Source: Pseudonocardia asaccharolytica DSM 44247 = NBRC 16224
GTDB lineage: Bacteria; Actinomycetota; Actinomycetes; Mycobacteriales; Pseudonocardiaceae
Direction: 5' to 3'
Assembly: GCF_000423625.1 (NCBI RefSeq)
Contig: NZ_AUII01000014.1
Span: 1-64,000, forward strand
Length of the DNA: 64,000 bases
Each line of letters starts with the position of its first letter. Within the stretch, counting starts at the first letter, position 1. The notes under the pieces were generated by a model that did no database searches, was not told the DNA's origin, and was given only the letters and a program-made list of their open reading frames with translations. The position numbers were made by a program, and so were the translations under genes. Shown here piece after piece: positions 32,732-42,291 of the stretch.

Positions 32732-33919
32732 ATGACGACAACGATGACCCCCACCACCACGACCGAGACCCCGTGGACGGACGAGCAGTTCGTCGCACTC
32801 GCCGCCGCGGCGGGCCAACGGTGCGGGCCTACCGAAGTCCCGCACGACCGCGACGCCACGTTCGTCGCCGAGGCCTACCAGATCCTGCACGAAATCGGCT
32901 ACCTGCGGATGGCCGTCCCCTCCGAGCTCGGTGGGCTCGGGGCCGGCATACGCCAGGTGATACTTGCCGAGGGGGAACTCGCCCGCCGGGCGCCGTCCAG
33001 CGCGCTGTCGGCCGCGATGCACCTCTACCTGACGCTGGTGCACTGCTGGCGCCGACGACGCGGGGCGGCCGACGCCGAGGGCGCCCTGCGCAAGATCGCA
33101 ACCGACGGCCTCGTGATGGCCACCAGCGGCGGCTCGGACTGGGTCAGCCCCACCACCACGGCCGTCGAGGTCGACGGCGGGTTCCGACTCACCGGGCGGA
33201 AGGCCTTCTGCAGTCAGGCGCCGGCCGCAACCGTCATCTCCACGTCGGCCGTGCTCGGCGAGCCCGGGCCCGACACGGTGGTGCTGCACGCCGGTGTGCC
33301 GTTGTCCAGCCCCGGAGTCTCCATCCTCGACACCTGGGACACCCTCGGTATGCGCGGCACGGCCAGCCACGACGTCGTGTTCGAGGACGTTTTCGTGCCG
33401 GCCGAACGGATCCTGGGGCGAAGGCCGTACGGGGAGCTGGCCGGCCCACTGCTGGTCGCGGCGATCCACTTCGCGCCGGTCGTGGCCGCGGTGTATCTGG
33501 GCATCGCGCGCGGCGCCCACGACGAGGCGCTGCGGATGGTGGGCCGGCGGGATGAGCCCGCACCGGCCGCGGTCCGGCAGCTCGGGGAGATGGAGGCCCG
33601 CCTGCGGGTCGCCTGGTGGACGCTGCTCGCGGCGATCGACGAGATCGGCGAGGACCCGCCCGCCAACGACGCCACCCTCACCGCCGTGATGGTCGCGAAG
33701 CGGCACGCGGTGCTGGAGGCCAAGGCCGTCGTGGATCTGGCCCTGGAGGCCGTCGGCGGACCGGCCTTCTTCCGGACCTCGCCGCTCGAACGCGCCTACC
33801 GCGACGTGCGCGCCGGAATGTTCCATCCGCTCACGCCCGAGGCGACCCTGACGCATCTCGGATCCGTGGCCGTCAGGCGTCGTACGGACAACCGCTCGGT
33901 TCCGGGCGGCACGCCGTAG
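32732..33919 (+). CDS. Acyl-CoA dehydrogenase-like flavoprotein
   Basis: 395-residue member of the acyl-CoA dehydrogenase superfamily. The N-terminal helical domain (YQILHEIGYLRMAVPSELGG) is followed by the central beta domain with TSGGSDWVSP and WDTLGMRGTASHDVVFEDVF, and then the C-terminal helical bundle. I do not see the usual catalytic Glu context in the C-terminal half, so it could be a flavin monooxygenase of the DszC/HpaH branch instead of a true dehydrogenase. The ATG at 32732 is chosen; an upstream in-frame start adds a short non-conserved leader. Divergent HxlR gene upstream. Confidence 0.8.
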   Translation: MTTTMTPTTTTETPWTDEQFVALAAAAGQRCGPTEVPHDRDATFVAEAYQILHEIGYLRMAVPSELGGLGAGIRQVILAEGELARRAPSSALSAAMHLYLTLVHCWRRRRGAADAEGALRKIATDGLVMATSGGSDWVSPTTTAVEVDGGFRLTGRKAFCSQAPAATVISTSAVLGEPGPDTVVLHAGVPLSSPGVSILDTWDTLGMRGTASHDVVFEDVFVPAERILGRRPYGELAGPLLVAAIHFAPVVAAVYLGIARGAHDEALRMVGRRDEPAPAAVRQLGEMEARLRVAWWTLLAAIDEIGEDPPANDATLTAVMVAKRHAVLEAKAVVDLALEAVGGPAFFRTSPLERAYRDVRAGMFHPLTPEATLTHLGSVAVRRRTDNRSVPGGTP

Positions 33920-33939
33920 CCCCTGCTCGCTGCTTGATC

Positions 33940-34190
33940 ACCGTGAGGGAAAGTGGGCGTACGCTGGGGATATCGGGCCAGGTCATGGTGGTGGAGTGCC
34001 CGATGGTCACACCCCGTAAGCCGATCGTGCCGGCCACCGAGGCTACCGACCGGTTTGTACCCGCTTCGATGACGTGTTCTGCCGGCTGGCGGAGCGCACC
34101 GCGCTGCGGCACTACCTGGGCCTGACGAACGGAATCCCGGCGCGGGTGATCGTGGGTGGCCGCGGGAGCCTGAACCGTTCCCCGAGTCCT
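33940..34190 (+). pseudogene. Transposase N-terminal fragment (IS701/IS4-like)
   Basis: Between the flavoprotein gene and nadE. A leader-like GTGAGGGAAAGTGGGCGTAC is at 33952-33971. The segment translates, after a frame change near 34062, as RFDDVFCRLAERTALRHYLG, which looks like the N terminus of IS701-type transposases. It breaks off within about 45 residues. The sequence at 34255-34290 carries a tandem GCGGCCACAT motif read on the minus strand, another sign of an insertion-sequence end. Degraded and not coding. Confidence 0.4.
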
Positions 34191-34191
34191 G

Positions 34192-35982
34192 TTACCCGCT
34201 CGAGCCATCCTCCCCGGAACGACATCCGGCCGCCGGAGCGCCGGTGAATTCGGCACCAACCGATGTGGCCGCGCCGCGATGAAGATGTGGCCGCCACGCG
34301 TTGCTGATCGGCAGATGGAGGTCCTGGCCGAACGCTCTCGAGGTAACTCGGACGCCCGGCGGGGCGTAGCGGCGGGTCCGCTCCGCCCGCGCAATGCGCT
34401 TCAGGACGGATGTGGCGACGTCGAGGCCGTGCCCCGCGTCGACAACGTCCGACAAACCCTCGCCGTGCTCGACGAGACGTCGGATGATGTCGTCGAGTTC
34501 TCCCCAGTCGGTCGTCGGCCCGGAGCCGAGCCGTTGCATCGTCGACGCCCGGTGCAGCAGGTTCGCCGGAAACACCGCGCTTCGCTCCTGGCGGTAAGCG
34601 GCGAGCTCGTACACGACCGTCTTGAGGCAGTCCTTGAGCGGTGCGAAGCCGCCGGAGAGATCGCCCAGCAGGGACGCCTCACCGATCGATATCTCGCTCT
34701 TGTTGCCGGTCGCAAGCACGAGATACCCGCGTTCCATGAAGATGTCGCCGAGCACGGCGGCACGGGAGCGGGCATAGCGACGTTCGCGTTCGCGTGGCGA
34801 ATCGACCATTTGTTGTTCCCGGGCCGGGGTCGGCACCTGCTCGGTGCTGCTCGCCATACTCACCGGGATCACCTCGAGGGAGATGCCGAGGTTCTTCGCG
34901 AGCGTGCGCGCGTCGGCGGTCTCGGCTTCAGTGGTGTCCGACGACGGCATCGCCAGAGCGAGGACGTGGTCCGGCCCCACCGCGTCGACGGCCAACGCCG
35001 CCGTCACCGCCGAGTCGATGCCACCGGAAAGGCCGAGGGCGACGCCGCGGAAACCGTTGGCGAGGACATAGTCGCGCAAGCCGGTCGCGATCGCGTGCCA
35101 CACCGCCTCGACGTCGCTCTTCGGCTTGTTCGGCCGGGTCGGAACGCTCGGCGGCCGAAGCGGAGTGGGCCGGGTGTGGACGTTGGTGACAGCGCGACGC
35201 AACACTCGCGGGGGCGCAACGCTCACGTCGAGCCAGAAGCGGTCCTCGGCGAACTCCAGGCCGCGGTGCAGCAGTTCACCGTCGGCATCCACCACGATGG
35301 AGCCGCCGTCGAACGCGAGCTCGTCCTGTCCGCCCACCATGTTGACGTAGACGACCGGAAGGCCGTTACGCCGGGCCACGGCGCGCGTCGTCGCGAGCCG
35401 CCCGCCTGCCTTGCCCCGATGGAACGGTGAGGCGTTCGGCACGAGGAGGATCTGCGCACCCGCCGCGGACTGCGCCTCGGGTGGACCGTCTGCGGACCAC
35501 ATGTCCTCGCAGATGACCACGCCCGCCACGACGTCGCCGATGCGCCAGAGCGCGTCCGGATGTTTGCCCGGCGCGAAGTACCGTGCCTCGTCGAACACCT
35601 CGTAGTGGGGAAGGAGGACTTTGTGGTACTTGCCGCGGATCTCACCGCCCGACAGCATGGCCGCGCAGATCGCCACATCGCGTTCGCGGGTATCCCACGA
35701 TCTGCTCGGCTGGACCCGGTCGATGGTGCTCAGGATGGTGGTGACGCGACCGGAGCGCCGCGCCAGCTCCGCGAGCGCGGCTGCGGCATCGTCGACGAAC
35801 TCGTGCTGCAGCACGAGGTCGCGGAGCCCGTAGCCGGTGAGGGTGAGCTCCGGCAGAACCAGGACATCCGCTGCGATGTCGTGCTCGGCCCAATCCATCG
35901 CCGCGATGATGCGGTCCGTGTTGCCGTGCAGATCGCCGACCCGGTTCGGCAGTTGCGCCACGGCAACGCGCAGCTGGGTCAT
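34192..35982 (-). CDS. nadE: Glutamine-dependent NAD+ synthetase
   Basis: 596-residue two-domain enzyme that amidates nicotinate adenine dinucleotide to NAD+. The N-terminal nitrilase-type glutaminase has Glu45 (LVLPELTLTGYG), Lys121 (KYHKVLLP) and Cys158 (VVICEDMW). The C-terminal synthetase has the PP-loop LGLSGGIDSAV (SGGIDS at 319-324), LATGNKSEISIGEASLLGDL and PIS. Family similarity ends at LHLPISNAWR. The last 30 or so residues (rich in Gly/Ala/Ser) read into the downstream insertion-sequence debris, so the native stop was lost. It is 33 bp after the asparagine-synthetase-like gene on the same strand. It is shorter than the mycobacterial-type NadE and may be an accessory copy. Confidence 0.88.
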   Translation of the reverse strand: MTQLRVAVAQLPNRVGDLHGNTDRIIAAMDWAEHDIAADVLVLPELTLTGYGLRDLVLQHEFVDDAAAALAELARRSGRVTTILSTIDRVQPSRSWDTRERDVAICAAMLSGGEIRGKYHKVLLPHYEVFDEARYFAPGKHPDALWRIGDVVAGVVICEDMWSADGPPEAQSAAGAQILLVPNASPFHRGKAGGRLATTRAVARRNGLPVVYVNMVGGQDELAFDGGSIVVDADGELLHRGLEFAEDRFWLDVSVAPPRVLRRAVTNVHTRPTPLRPPSVPTRPNKPKSDVEAVWHAIATGLRDYVLANGFRGVALGLSGGIDSAVTAALAVDAVGPDHVLALAMPSSDTTEAETADARTLAKNLGISLEVIPVSMASSTEQVPTPAREQQMVDSPRERERRYARSRAAVLGDIFMERGYLVLATGNKSEISIGEASLLGDLSGGFAPLKDCLKTVVYELAAYRQERSAVFPANLLHRASTMQRLGSGPTTDWGELDDIIRRLVEHGEGLSDVVDAGHGLDVATSVLKRIARAERTRRYAPPGVRVTSRAFGQDLHLPISNAWRPHLHRGAATSVGAEFTGAPAAGCRSGEDGSSG

Positions 35983-36015
35983 GGAACCTCCTGGCGTTGG
36001 AGCGCGGTCGACGCC

Positions 36016-37491
36016 TCACCACTCGGCGAAGCGACCGACCAGATGTCGCGGATCGATACCGGTGAGTTCCCGCTGGAACAGCCGGTAATAGGCGAGTTCC
36101 TCCCGGGATCGCAGCGGTGGGTCGAGCACATGGCGGGTGGCTTGGAACTCCTCCTCCGAAACGGTTGAGCTGTAGTACTCGCCCAGCACGTCACGCGCGC
36201 CGGAGCCCTGACCGAACTGCGCCTTGGGTCGCCACAGCACCCGTTCGGGAAGCCAGCCGGTGAACGCCTTGCGCAGCAACCATTTCTCCATGCGGTCACC
36301 GCGCGACAGCTTCCATTGGGCAGGCAGGCTCAGCCCCAGCTCGACGACGTCGAGGTCGAGGAACGGCGTACGTGCTTCGAGACCGGTCGCACCGGCGATC
36401 CGGTCGACTCGCTGCAGCCCACCGATGTGCATGCCGCGGATGGTGGCGAGCAGTTCGTCGTGCAGCTCCTCCTCGCTGTGGATCTTGCTGTAGTAGCTGT
36501 AGCCCGCGAAGAGCTCGTCGGCGCCTTCACCGATGAGCACGACCTTCACCGACCGCGCCGCGAGCTTGGACACCAGCAGGTTCGGTACGGAGCTGTGCAC
36601 GAGTTGTGGGTCGAACGACTCGATCACCCGAATGACCTCGGGCACCCAGTCGATGAGTTCGTCGTCGGTGTAGAGGCGCTCGCTGTGGTCCGTACCGAGT
36701 TCGCCCGCAACCTGGCGGGCAGCCAGAATATCGTCGCTGTCCGCCCCGCCGACCGCGAACGTCCGTAGCTGCCGCCCATTCCGGTGTGCGTGCCGGGCCG
36801 CGATCGCGGTGACGATGCTCGAGTCGAGCCCGCCGGACAGCAGCGCGCCCACCGGGACGTCGGTCACCATGAGTCGCTCGACCGAGCTGATCAGTCGATT
36901 GCGGATAGTCGCCAGAACGTCCTCCGACGGCTCGGCGTCCGGGTCACTGTTCGCCGCCGGGCTGACCGGCTCGACCTTCGGCAGGCTCCGAAAAGCACGC
37001 AAGCCATCGGCGGGCGTCCAGAAATGCCCAGGTGGGAACGGCTCCACCGCCGGGCGCCGGTCCGGGTCGAAGGCCTTGAGCTCGCTACCGAAGATCACCA
37101 GGTGGTCTTGCCGCGCCCAGTAGAGGGGAGCGATCCCCATGGTGTCGCGAGCGGCGAAGAACTGTCCGTCGACAGTGGCGCCGGCGAGCGCGAAGTTACC
37201 CCAGAGACGGGACAGCGCCGAGAGCCCGTGCGCTTCGAGCAGGTGCAGCGCACTCTCCATATCGGCGCGGGAGCGAAACTCGTGTCCCTGCGATTCGAGC
37301 TCCCGACGGAGGCGCTGGTAGTTGTAGACTTCGCCGTCGCCGACGAGCCAGTACTCGCCGCCGGGATCGCGTAGCGGCTGGGCACCACCTGCGAGGTCGA
37401 CGATGGCCAGCCGCCGGTGCCCGAGCCATGCGTGCTCGAACTCGTGAGTGCCCTGCCCATCGGGACCCCGGTGGGTCAGTCGATCGAGCAT
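36016..37491 (-). CDS. Asparagine synthetase-like protein lacking the N-terminal Cys
   Basis: Class II glutamine amidotransferase/asparagine synthetase. The glutaminase domain has RLTHRGPDGQG, HRRLAIVDLAGGAQPL and ARDTMGIAPLYW. The synthetase domain has the PP-loop GALLSGGLDSSIVTAI and LIGEGADELFAGYSYY. In-frame codons run 18 further upstream (to 37545) and encode the conserved start region, but where family members have Met-Cys-Gly-Ile the sequence reads ATC TCC GGC ATC (Ile-Ser-Gly-Ile). Both the start codon and the nucleophile Cys codon are lost, and a stop lies three codons further up. Translation probably starts at ATG 37491. The product could use only free ammonia or be inactive. It precedes nadE by 33 bp. 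Confidence 0.75.
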   Translation of the reverse strand: MLDRLTHRGPDGQGTHEFEHAWLGHRRLAIVDLAGGAQPLRDPGGEYWLVGDGEVYNYQRLRRELESQGHEFRSRADMESALHLLEAHGLSALSRLWGNFALAGATVDGQFFAARDTMGIAPLYWARQDHLVIFGSELKAFDPDRRPAVEPFPPGHFWTPADGLRAFRSLPKVEPVSPAANSDPDAEPSEDVLATIRNRLISSVERLMVTDVPVGALLSGGLDSSIVTAIAARHAHRNGRQLRTFAVGGADSDDILAARQVAGELGTDHSERLYTDDELIDWVPEVIRVIESFDPQLVHSSVPNLLVSKLAARSVKVVLIGEGADELFAGYSYYSKIHSEEELHDELLATIRGMHIGGLQRVDRIAGATGLEARTPFLDLDVVELGLSLPAQWKLSRGDRMEKWLLRKAFTGWLPERVLWRPKAQFGQGSGARDVLGEYYSSTVSEEEFQATRHVLDPPLRSREELAYYRLFQRELTGIDPRHLVGRFAEW

Positions 37492-37826
37492 TCGCAGGCC
37501 CTCGAGTGAATCGAATGGGCCGTATGCAGCAACGATGCCGGAGATTGTCGGTCACCTGCCTCGGGCCGGGAAGCAGGTTCCCATGCTAGGCGAACCCGAT
37601 TCGGCCCACCGGGGTGCCCTAGTCGAACCGCTCGACGACGTTGCCCATCGGTGCGCCGACGCCGGTGCGTCTGGCGGTGTCCCGCACGGCGAGAAGATCC
37701 CGCGGCAGTCGCGGCGCACCGTCTCAGTCGGTCGCCGGTAGCCGTCTTCGACGCCGACACAGGCGCCGGGTGAGTAGACCGTGGCGCGGCGGGCGCGCCC
37801 AGCGCGTCCGCGATGCGATCAACGGC

Positions 37827-37985
37827 GTAGCGGCGGCCGAAGTAGGCGAACGCGTCGTGGGAGGTGACCAGGACCCGCCGCGGCGCCGGCACCGCGGCCA
37901 TCCGCTCGCGGATCCCGGCGTCCAGGGAGGTCAGCTCGGCGAGGTAGGCGTCGAGGTTGCGCCGGTAGTCGGCGGCGTGCCCGGG
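37827..37985 (-). pseudogene. Metal-binding ABC transporter lipoprotein (ZnuA/TroA-like), internal fragment
   Basis: About 53 residues that match the C-terminal lobe of zinc/manganese substrate-binding proteins: AADYRRNLDAYLAELTSLDA and AAVPAPRRVLVTSHDAFAYF, ending GRRY. The His of TSHDAF is a known metal ligand in this family. The remainder is absent. It is joined directly to a truncated IS1380 transposase at about 37985. Beyond it, 37622-37720 encodes another unassigned C-terminal tail (AVRDTARRTGVGAPMGNVVE) ending in a TAG. The 37546-37826 stretch holds no intact gene. Confidence 0.6.
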
Positions 37986-38638
37986 ATCGGCCGCCAGCTG
38001 CCTTCTGGGATGGCCTCGATCGCCGCGCGGATCCGCTTGTCCTGCCGCGCGGTGATGGAGAACCGGGCCCCGAGCCTGCCTGCGGTGGTGATCATCGCGC
38101 GGGAACAGAACGCCGAGTCGGCGCGCACGGTGAGCTCACCAGTGGCGCCGGCGTGGCGCAGCCGGCTGACGGTCTCGGTCAGAAACGACTTGGCCTTGCG
38201 GGCCGCCCCGGCCGAGCCGCCGCGCATCCGGGAGAAGACCACCTGCCCGGTCTCGGCCAGGGTGGCCAGCTGCGGGTGATAGCCGCGCACCTTGGTGTAG
38301 CCGAACTCCGCACCCTGCTTACCGCGCCCGTAGACCTGCACGATGATCGAGTCGAGATCGACCGTCAGCGGGCCGGTCGGGTCGGCCGGACCGGCGCCGG
38401 CGGCCCCCAGCCGGGCCCGCAGCTCGCGGGAGACCGCGTCGAGCTCCCGCACGTTCGACCACCTGAACGCCCGCAGCCAGCACCCGATCGTCGAGGACGC
38501 CCGAACCTGGTCGAACAGCCCCGCGCCGGCGCCGCCGCGCTCGGCCAGCACCGCCGCCGGCAACAACCCCGCGCACGACACGAGATTCATCTCGTCGAAC
38601 CTCACCGACACCCGCGCCAGCTCATGAGATGCTCGCAC
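37985..38638 (-). pseudogene. IS1380-family transposase, truncated
   Basis: About 218 residues of an IS1380-family transposase: VRFDEMNLVSCAGLLPAAVL at the N terminus, then a jump to GLFDQVRASSTIGCWLRAFR (family members have about 50 more residues here), LTVDLDSIIVQVYGRGKQGA with the first catalytic Asp, and LTVRADSAFCSRAMI with the second. It is cut after IRAAIEAIPEGSW, where it joins the ZnuA-like fragment, so the C-terminal half with the catalytic Glu is missing. Non-functional. Confidence 0.8.
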
Positions 38639-38850
38639 CCGTCAAATGCTCCTCTGCTCGGAGTCATGATCGGCCTCGACAACCGGCAAGCCCACCTGCG
38701 CGAACGGACACGCGAAGGTCACCTCGGAGAACATCTGCGACGGACTGGCCGCTGCCGCGCGCGGCCGGGCCCGGGTCGGGAGCCGGAGCGCTTGTGGCAT
38801 CGGCTGTGGCGCGAAGCGCACGGCGACCCGGTGGGAGACGATGTTGAGTC
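38639..38850. other. Gap between IS1380 remnant and glutaminase; no gene seen
   Basis: 212 bp between the divergent IS1380 remnant and the glutaminase start. It should hold the glutaminase promoter. A GGGAG at 38832-38836 is the only ribosome-site-like sequence and is somewhat far (14 bases) from the ATG. I see nothing else. Confidence 0.3.
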
Positions 38851-39915
38851 ATGGTCTCTCAGACAGGAGCACGCCTGGTCGCCGAGCAGCTCGAGGAGCT
38901 ACACGCGCGCCACGGCACCCGCGGGGACGACCGCATCGTCAGCTTCTACCCACCCGAAGCCGCCGCCGACCGCCATCTGTTCGCCATCGCCGGCACCAAC
39001 GTCGACGGTACCCGCTGGGGAGTCGGGGACTGCGAGGTGCGGTTCCCGCTGCAATCGATCTCCAAGGTCTTCACCTTCGGGCTTGCGCTCGAGGACAACG
39101 GTCGCGAGGCCACCCTCGCCCGAGTGGGGGTCGAGCCCTCCGGCGAACCGTTCAACTCGATCACGTTCGACGAGGCCCACCACCGCCCGCACAACCCGAT
39201 GATCAACACTGGGGCCCTCGTTGCGGCCAACCTCGTCCACGGCGTCGACCGCCACGACAAGATCACCCGACTGCTGGAGCGGTTGCGCACCTACAGCGGC
39301 AACCCCGACCTCGCCGTCGACCAGGACGTGCTCGCCGCCGAGCTGACGTCCAACGACCGCAACCTGGGCTTGTGCTACATCATGCGCTCGCTGGGCATGA
39401 TCACCGGGGAAATCGGTGACACCCTCGCGGTCTACTTGGCGATGTGCTCGGTGACCGTGACCGCCAGCGAGCTCAGCGTCATGGGCGCCACCCTGGCCCA
39501 TGGCGGGATCAACCCGCTCACCGGCCAGCGCGCACTGACCCGGCGCTACGTCCGCGACGTCGTCAGTGTCATGAACACCTGCGGTATGTACGACGCCGCC
39601 GGCCAATGGGCCACCGATGTCGGTATCCCGGCCAAGAGCGGCGTTTCCGGCGGGCTCGTGGCCACCATCGTCAATCACCTCGGACTCGGCATGTTCTCCC
39701 CCGGCCTCGACGTGCACGGCCACTCCGTGCGCGCGGTCAACGTGTGCCGCGAACTTTCCGAACGCTTCGGACTCCACATCTTCGCCGACCCCGGTGAATC
39801 CAGCCTCGGCGGCGTTCCGACGGCCGACACACCACCGGCCCGACCCGATCGGACAAGAGAGGTTCTTCCGGCGGCTGAGGCGGAGCACGCCGAGCACCAT
39901 GAGGGCCGGGCATGA
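38851..39915 (+). CDS. glsA: Glutaminase
   Basis: 354-residue serine-dependent glutaminase (beta-lactamase-like fold) that releases ammonia from glutamine. The catalytic Ser-x-x-Lys is in FPLQSISKVF (Ser69, Lys72). Further family blocks are NPMINTGALVAANLV, the conserved Tyr in LCYIMRSLGM, ELSVMGATLAHGGINPLTGQ and GIPAKSGVSGGLVA. The catalytic core ends near residue 315, and the last 35 residues are Pro/Glu/His-rich and not conserved. It is next to NAD synthetase and the asparagine-synthetase-like gene, all glutamine or ammonia enzymes, but separated from them by transposon debris and on the other strand. Confidence 0.9.
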   Translation: MVSQTGARLVAEQLEELHARHGTRGDDRIVSFYPPEAAADRHLFAIAGTNVDGTRWGVGDCEVRFPLQSISKVFTFGLALEDNGREATLARVGVEPSGEPFNSITFDEAHHRPHNPMINTGALVAANLVHGVDRHDKITRLLERLRTYSGNPDLAVDQDVLAAELTSNDRNLGLCYIMRSLGMITGEIGDTLAVYLAMCSVTVTASELSVMGATLAHGGINPLTGQRALTRRYVRDVVSVMNTCGMYDAAGQWATDVGIPAKSGVSGGLVATIVNHLGLGMFSPGLDVHGHSVRAVNVCRELSERFGLHIFADPGESSLGGVPTADTPPARPDRTREVLPAAEAEHAEHHEGRA

Positions 39916-40243
39916 CATCAGCCCGCCGAGCGAGCGCCCAGGCCAACGAAGGCGTAGGTCCCGTCAGATCCAGTAGTCTGCCGAAGTTGCCCGTGAGGGC
40001 ACGACTGGATCATGAACTGGTGACGATGCCGATCGCGTCCTTTCTGCCCGGGGCCGATGATGGCGGGGTGGACGAGTCCGATCCGGCTGCCCGGCCTCGG
40101 CGAGTGTCCGGCTCCAGCCGATAAGGACGCCGCTGCGACTCGCCCGCGCCACGAGAAGCGCGTCACTCCCGACGCAAGAGGTGTCGCTGTACCTCCCGCC
40201 GACACGACACCCGACTCCGCCGGACACGACCTACAAAGCCCTA
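39916..40243. other. Gene-free stretch between glutaminase and archease
   Basis: 328 bp between the convergent glutaminase and archease genes. No convincing ORF, repeat or strong hairpin was found. Confidence 0.3.
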
Positions 40244-40657
40244 CTAGATGTCGACGATCACCTCGCACGACCAGCCGGAGTCAATCCGGCCGAACCGCAG
40301 CCCGTGCAGCGTGATCGCCTTGGGCGGGGTGCCGGTGAGCTGGACCTTGTCGAGCGCGACGAGGCCGAGGTCGAGGCGTAGCCCCCCGGGTGTGCGCTCG
40401 GTCCGTACCGAGACCGGAACGGCCCCTTCGGTGTCCAGAATGAAGATCACCTCGTCGAGGGCGGCGAGCAGGGTGTCCTGGTCGGTCCCGGCCGGCAGGT
40501 CGGCCGCCCTGCTCCACTCGGCTCGCCGCCCCGACGTGTCGGCGAAACTCTCGACCAGCGCGATCACCGCCTCGGCCAGGCATTCGTCCCGGCTCGGGGC
40601 CCAGGCCTGCAGCACGATGTCGGCGGTGTGCCCGAGGCTGCGGTGCCCGCGACTCAC
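40244..40657 (-). CDS. Archease
   Basis: 137-residue archease-family protein. It has the conserved N-terminal [20 protein letters not shown] (the His and Asp of the HTAD motif bind metal), the central FILDTEG, and the C-terminal [20 protein letters not shown] with a final acidic VIVDI that contributes to the metal site. Archease activates RtcB RNA ligase by promoting guanylylation and multiple turnover. The gene is divergent from rtcB, 191 bp apart, a classic functional pair. GTG start. Confidence 0.9.
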   Translation of the reverse strand: MSRGHRSLGHTADIVLQAWAPSRDECLAEAVIALVESFADTSGRRAEWSRAADLPAGTDQDTLLAALDEVIFILDTEGAVPVSVRTERTPGGLRLDLGLVALDKVQLTGTPPKAITLHGLRFGRIDSGWSCEVIVDI

Positions 40658-40848
40658 CGCACCACCCGCATCATCACGTCACGGTCCCTCCTCCGATCGC
40701 CCGCCGGGGCATCGTCCACCAGACCAGCCGCCGTGACCAGGGCCTTTGGAGCCCACCAGCTCGGGACCGCCGACCGGTTGAGAACCCGCTCCCCTCGCGA
40801 GACCCTGGCTTGGCCAAGGTCGTGCGGGACGATGCCCGAGAGGACCAC

Positions 40849-42291
40849 GTGACCACCACCCATGCACTCAGCCTTGTTCAGGAAACGCCGTACCGCTGGC
40901 GTCTCGACCCGATCGACGCCATGCGCGTCCCCGGCGTCGTGTTCGCCACCGAGGCGCTGCTGCCCGCCATGACGGACGACCGGTCGCTGGATCAGGTGGC
41001 GAACGTCGCCACTCTGCCCGGGATCGTGACCGCCTCCTACGCGATGCCGGACGTGCACTGGGGCTACGGGTTCCCCATCGGCGGCGTCGCCGCGACCGAT
41101 GTGGACGCCGGTGGGGTGATCTCGCCCGGCGGGGTCGGCTTCGACATCTCCTGCGGGGTCCGGCTGCTGGTCTCCCCCCTGCAACGCGACGAGCTGCAAC
41201 ACCAGCTCACCGCGTTGATGGACGACCTGGACCGGAACATCCCGCGTGGCGCGGGTCCCGGCGGCATCTGGCGCCTCGTCGGCGGGCTCGCTGAGCTGGA
41301 GGAGGTGCTGCGCGGCGGATCCCGCTTCGCCGTGGAACGCGGGCACGGCGTCGCCCGCGATCTCGAGCACTGCGAGGACCGGGGCGCGGTCGACGACGCC
41401 GACCCCCGCCAGGTGAGCGCCCGGGCGCATCAGCGCGGGCTCAGCCAGGTCGGCAGTCTGGGCTCGGGCAACCACTTTCTCGAGGTCCAGTACGTCGACG
41501 AGACCTACGACCAGGCGGCCGCGGACGCCTTCGGCCTGCGCGTCGGGCAGGTCTGCGTGATGATCCACAGCGGCTCGCGGGGGCTTGGGCACCAGGTCTG
41601 CACCGACCATCTGAAGGCCATGCTCACCGCCATGCCCCGCCACGGCATCTCCGTGCCCGACAAGCAACTCGCGTGCGCCCCCGTGCAGTCACCCGAGGGC
41701 AGGGCCTATCTCGGGGCGATGTCCGCGGCCGCCAACTACGGCAGGGCCAACCGGCAGTTGCTCACCGAGGCCACCCGACGCGCCTTCGAGCGCGCCGTCG
41801 GGACCGGTGAGCTCGACCTGCTCTACGACGTCTCCCACAACCTGGCCAAACTCGAGCGGCACACGGTCGACGGACGCGAGCGCCAGCTCTGCGTGCACCG
41901 CAAGGGCGCCACCCGAGCGCTGCCGCCACACCATCCGGAACTGCCCTGCGACCTCACGGAGCACGGCCAGCCCGTACTCGTCCCCGGCTCCATGGGCACC
42001 GCCTCCTACGTACTGGCCGGCAACGTCGAAGGCGACGCGTTCCATTCCGCCTGTCACGGCGCCGGCCGGGTGATGAGCCGCCACGCCGCCCTCCGCTCGG
42101 TGGACGGCCGCGCCCTGAAACAACAGCTCGAGAAGGCGGGCATCGCGGTCCGCGGCACCTCCGCCCGCGGACTGGCCGAGGAGGCCCCCGCCTCCTACAA
42201 GGACGTCAACGAGGTCGTCGGCACCTGCGAACGCGCAGGTCTCGCCCGGCGTGTCGCCCGGCTCCGTCCCCTCGGCGTGGTCAAGGGCTAG
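40849..42291 (+). CDS. rtcB: RNA-splicing ligase RtcB
   Basis: 480-residue GTP- and Mn-dependent RNA ligase that joins 2',3'-cyclic-phosphate (or 3'-phosphate) and 5'-OH ends in RNA repair. Metal ligands are in [14 protein letters not shown] and [11 protein letters not shown] (Cys), then [13 protein letters not shown] (the GNHF block), [12 protein letters not shown] and SHNLAK. The guanylylated His is in [12 protein letters not shown]. The GTG at 40849 is chosen because CGAGAGG lies 6 bases before it. A TTG at 40810 would add 13 residues. Divergent archease gene upstream. Confidence 0.93.
   Translation: MTTTHALSLVQETPYRWRLDPIDAMRVPGVVFATEALLPAMTDDRSLDQVANVATLPGIVTASYAMPDVHWGYGFPIGGVAATDVDAGGVISPGGVGFDISCGVRLLVSPLQRDELQHQLTALMDDLDRNIPRGAGPGGIWRLVGGLAELEEVLRGGSRFAVERGHGVARDLEHCEDRGAVDDADPRQVSARAHQRGLSQVGSLGSGNHFLEVQYVDETYDQAAADAFGLRVGQVCVMIHSGSRGLGHQVCTDHLKAMLTAMPRHGISVPDKQLACAPVQSPEGRAYLGAMSAAANYGRANRQLLTEATRRAFERAVGTGELDLLYDVSHNLAKLERHTVDGRERQLCVHRKGATRALPPHHPELPCDLTEHGQPVLVPGSMGTASYVLAGNVEGDAFHSACHGAGRVMSRHAALRSVDGRALKQQLEKAGIAVRGTSARGLAEEAPASYKDVNEVVGTCERAGLARRVARLRPLGVVKG

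Noticed and set aside
34192..39915. An N-acetylglutaminylglutamine amide osmolyte cluster
   Set aside because: There is an asparagine-synthetase-like gene, but no NAGGN synthetase (acetyltransferase/ligase) gene; the asparagine-synthetase-like protein is also shorter and has lost its Cys.
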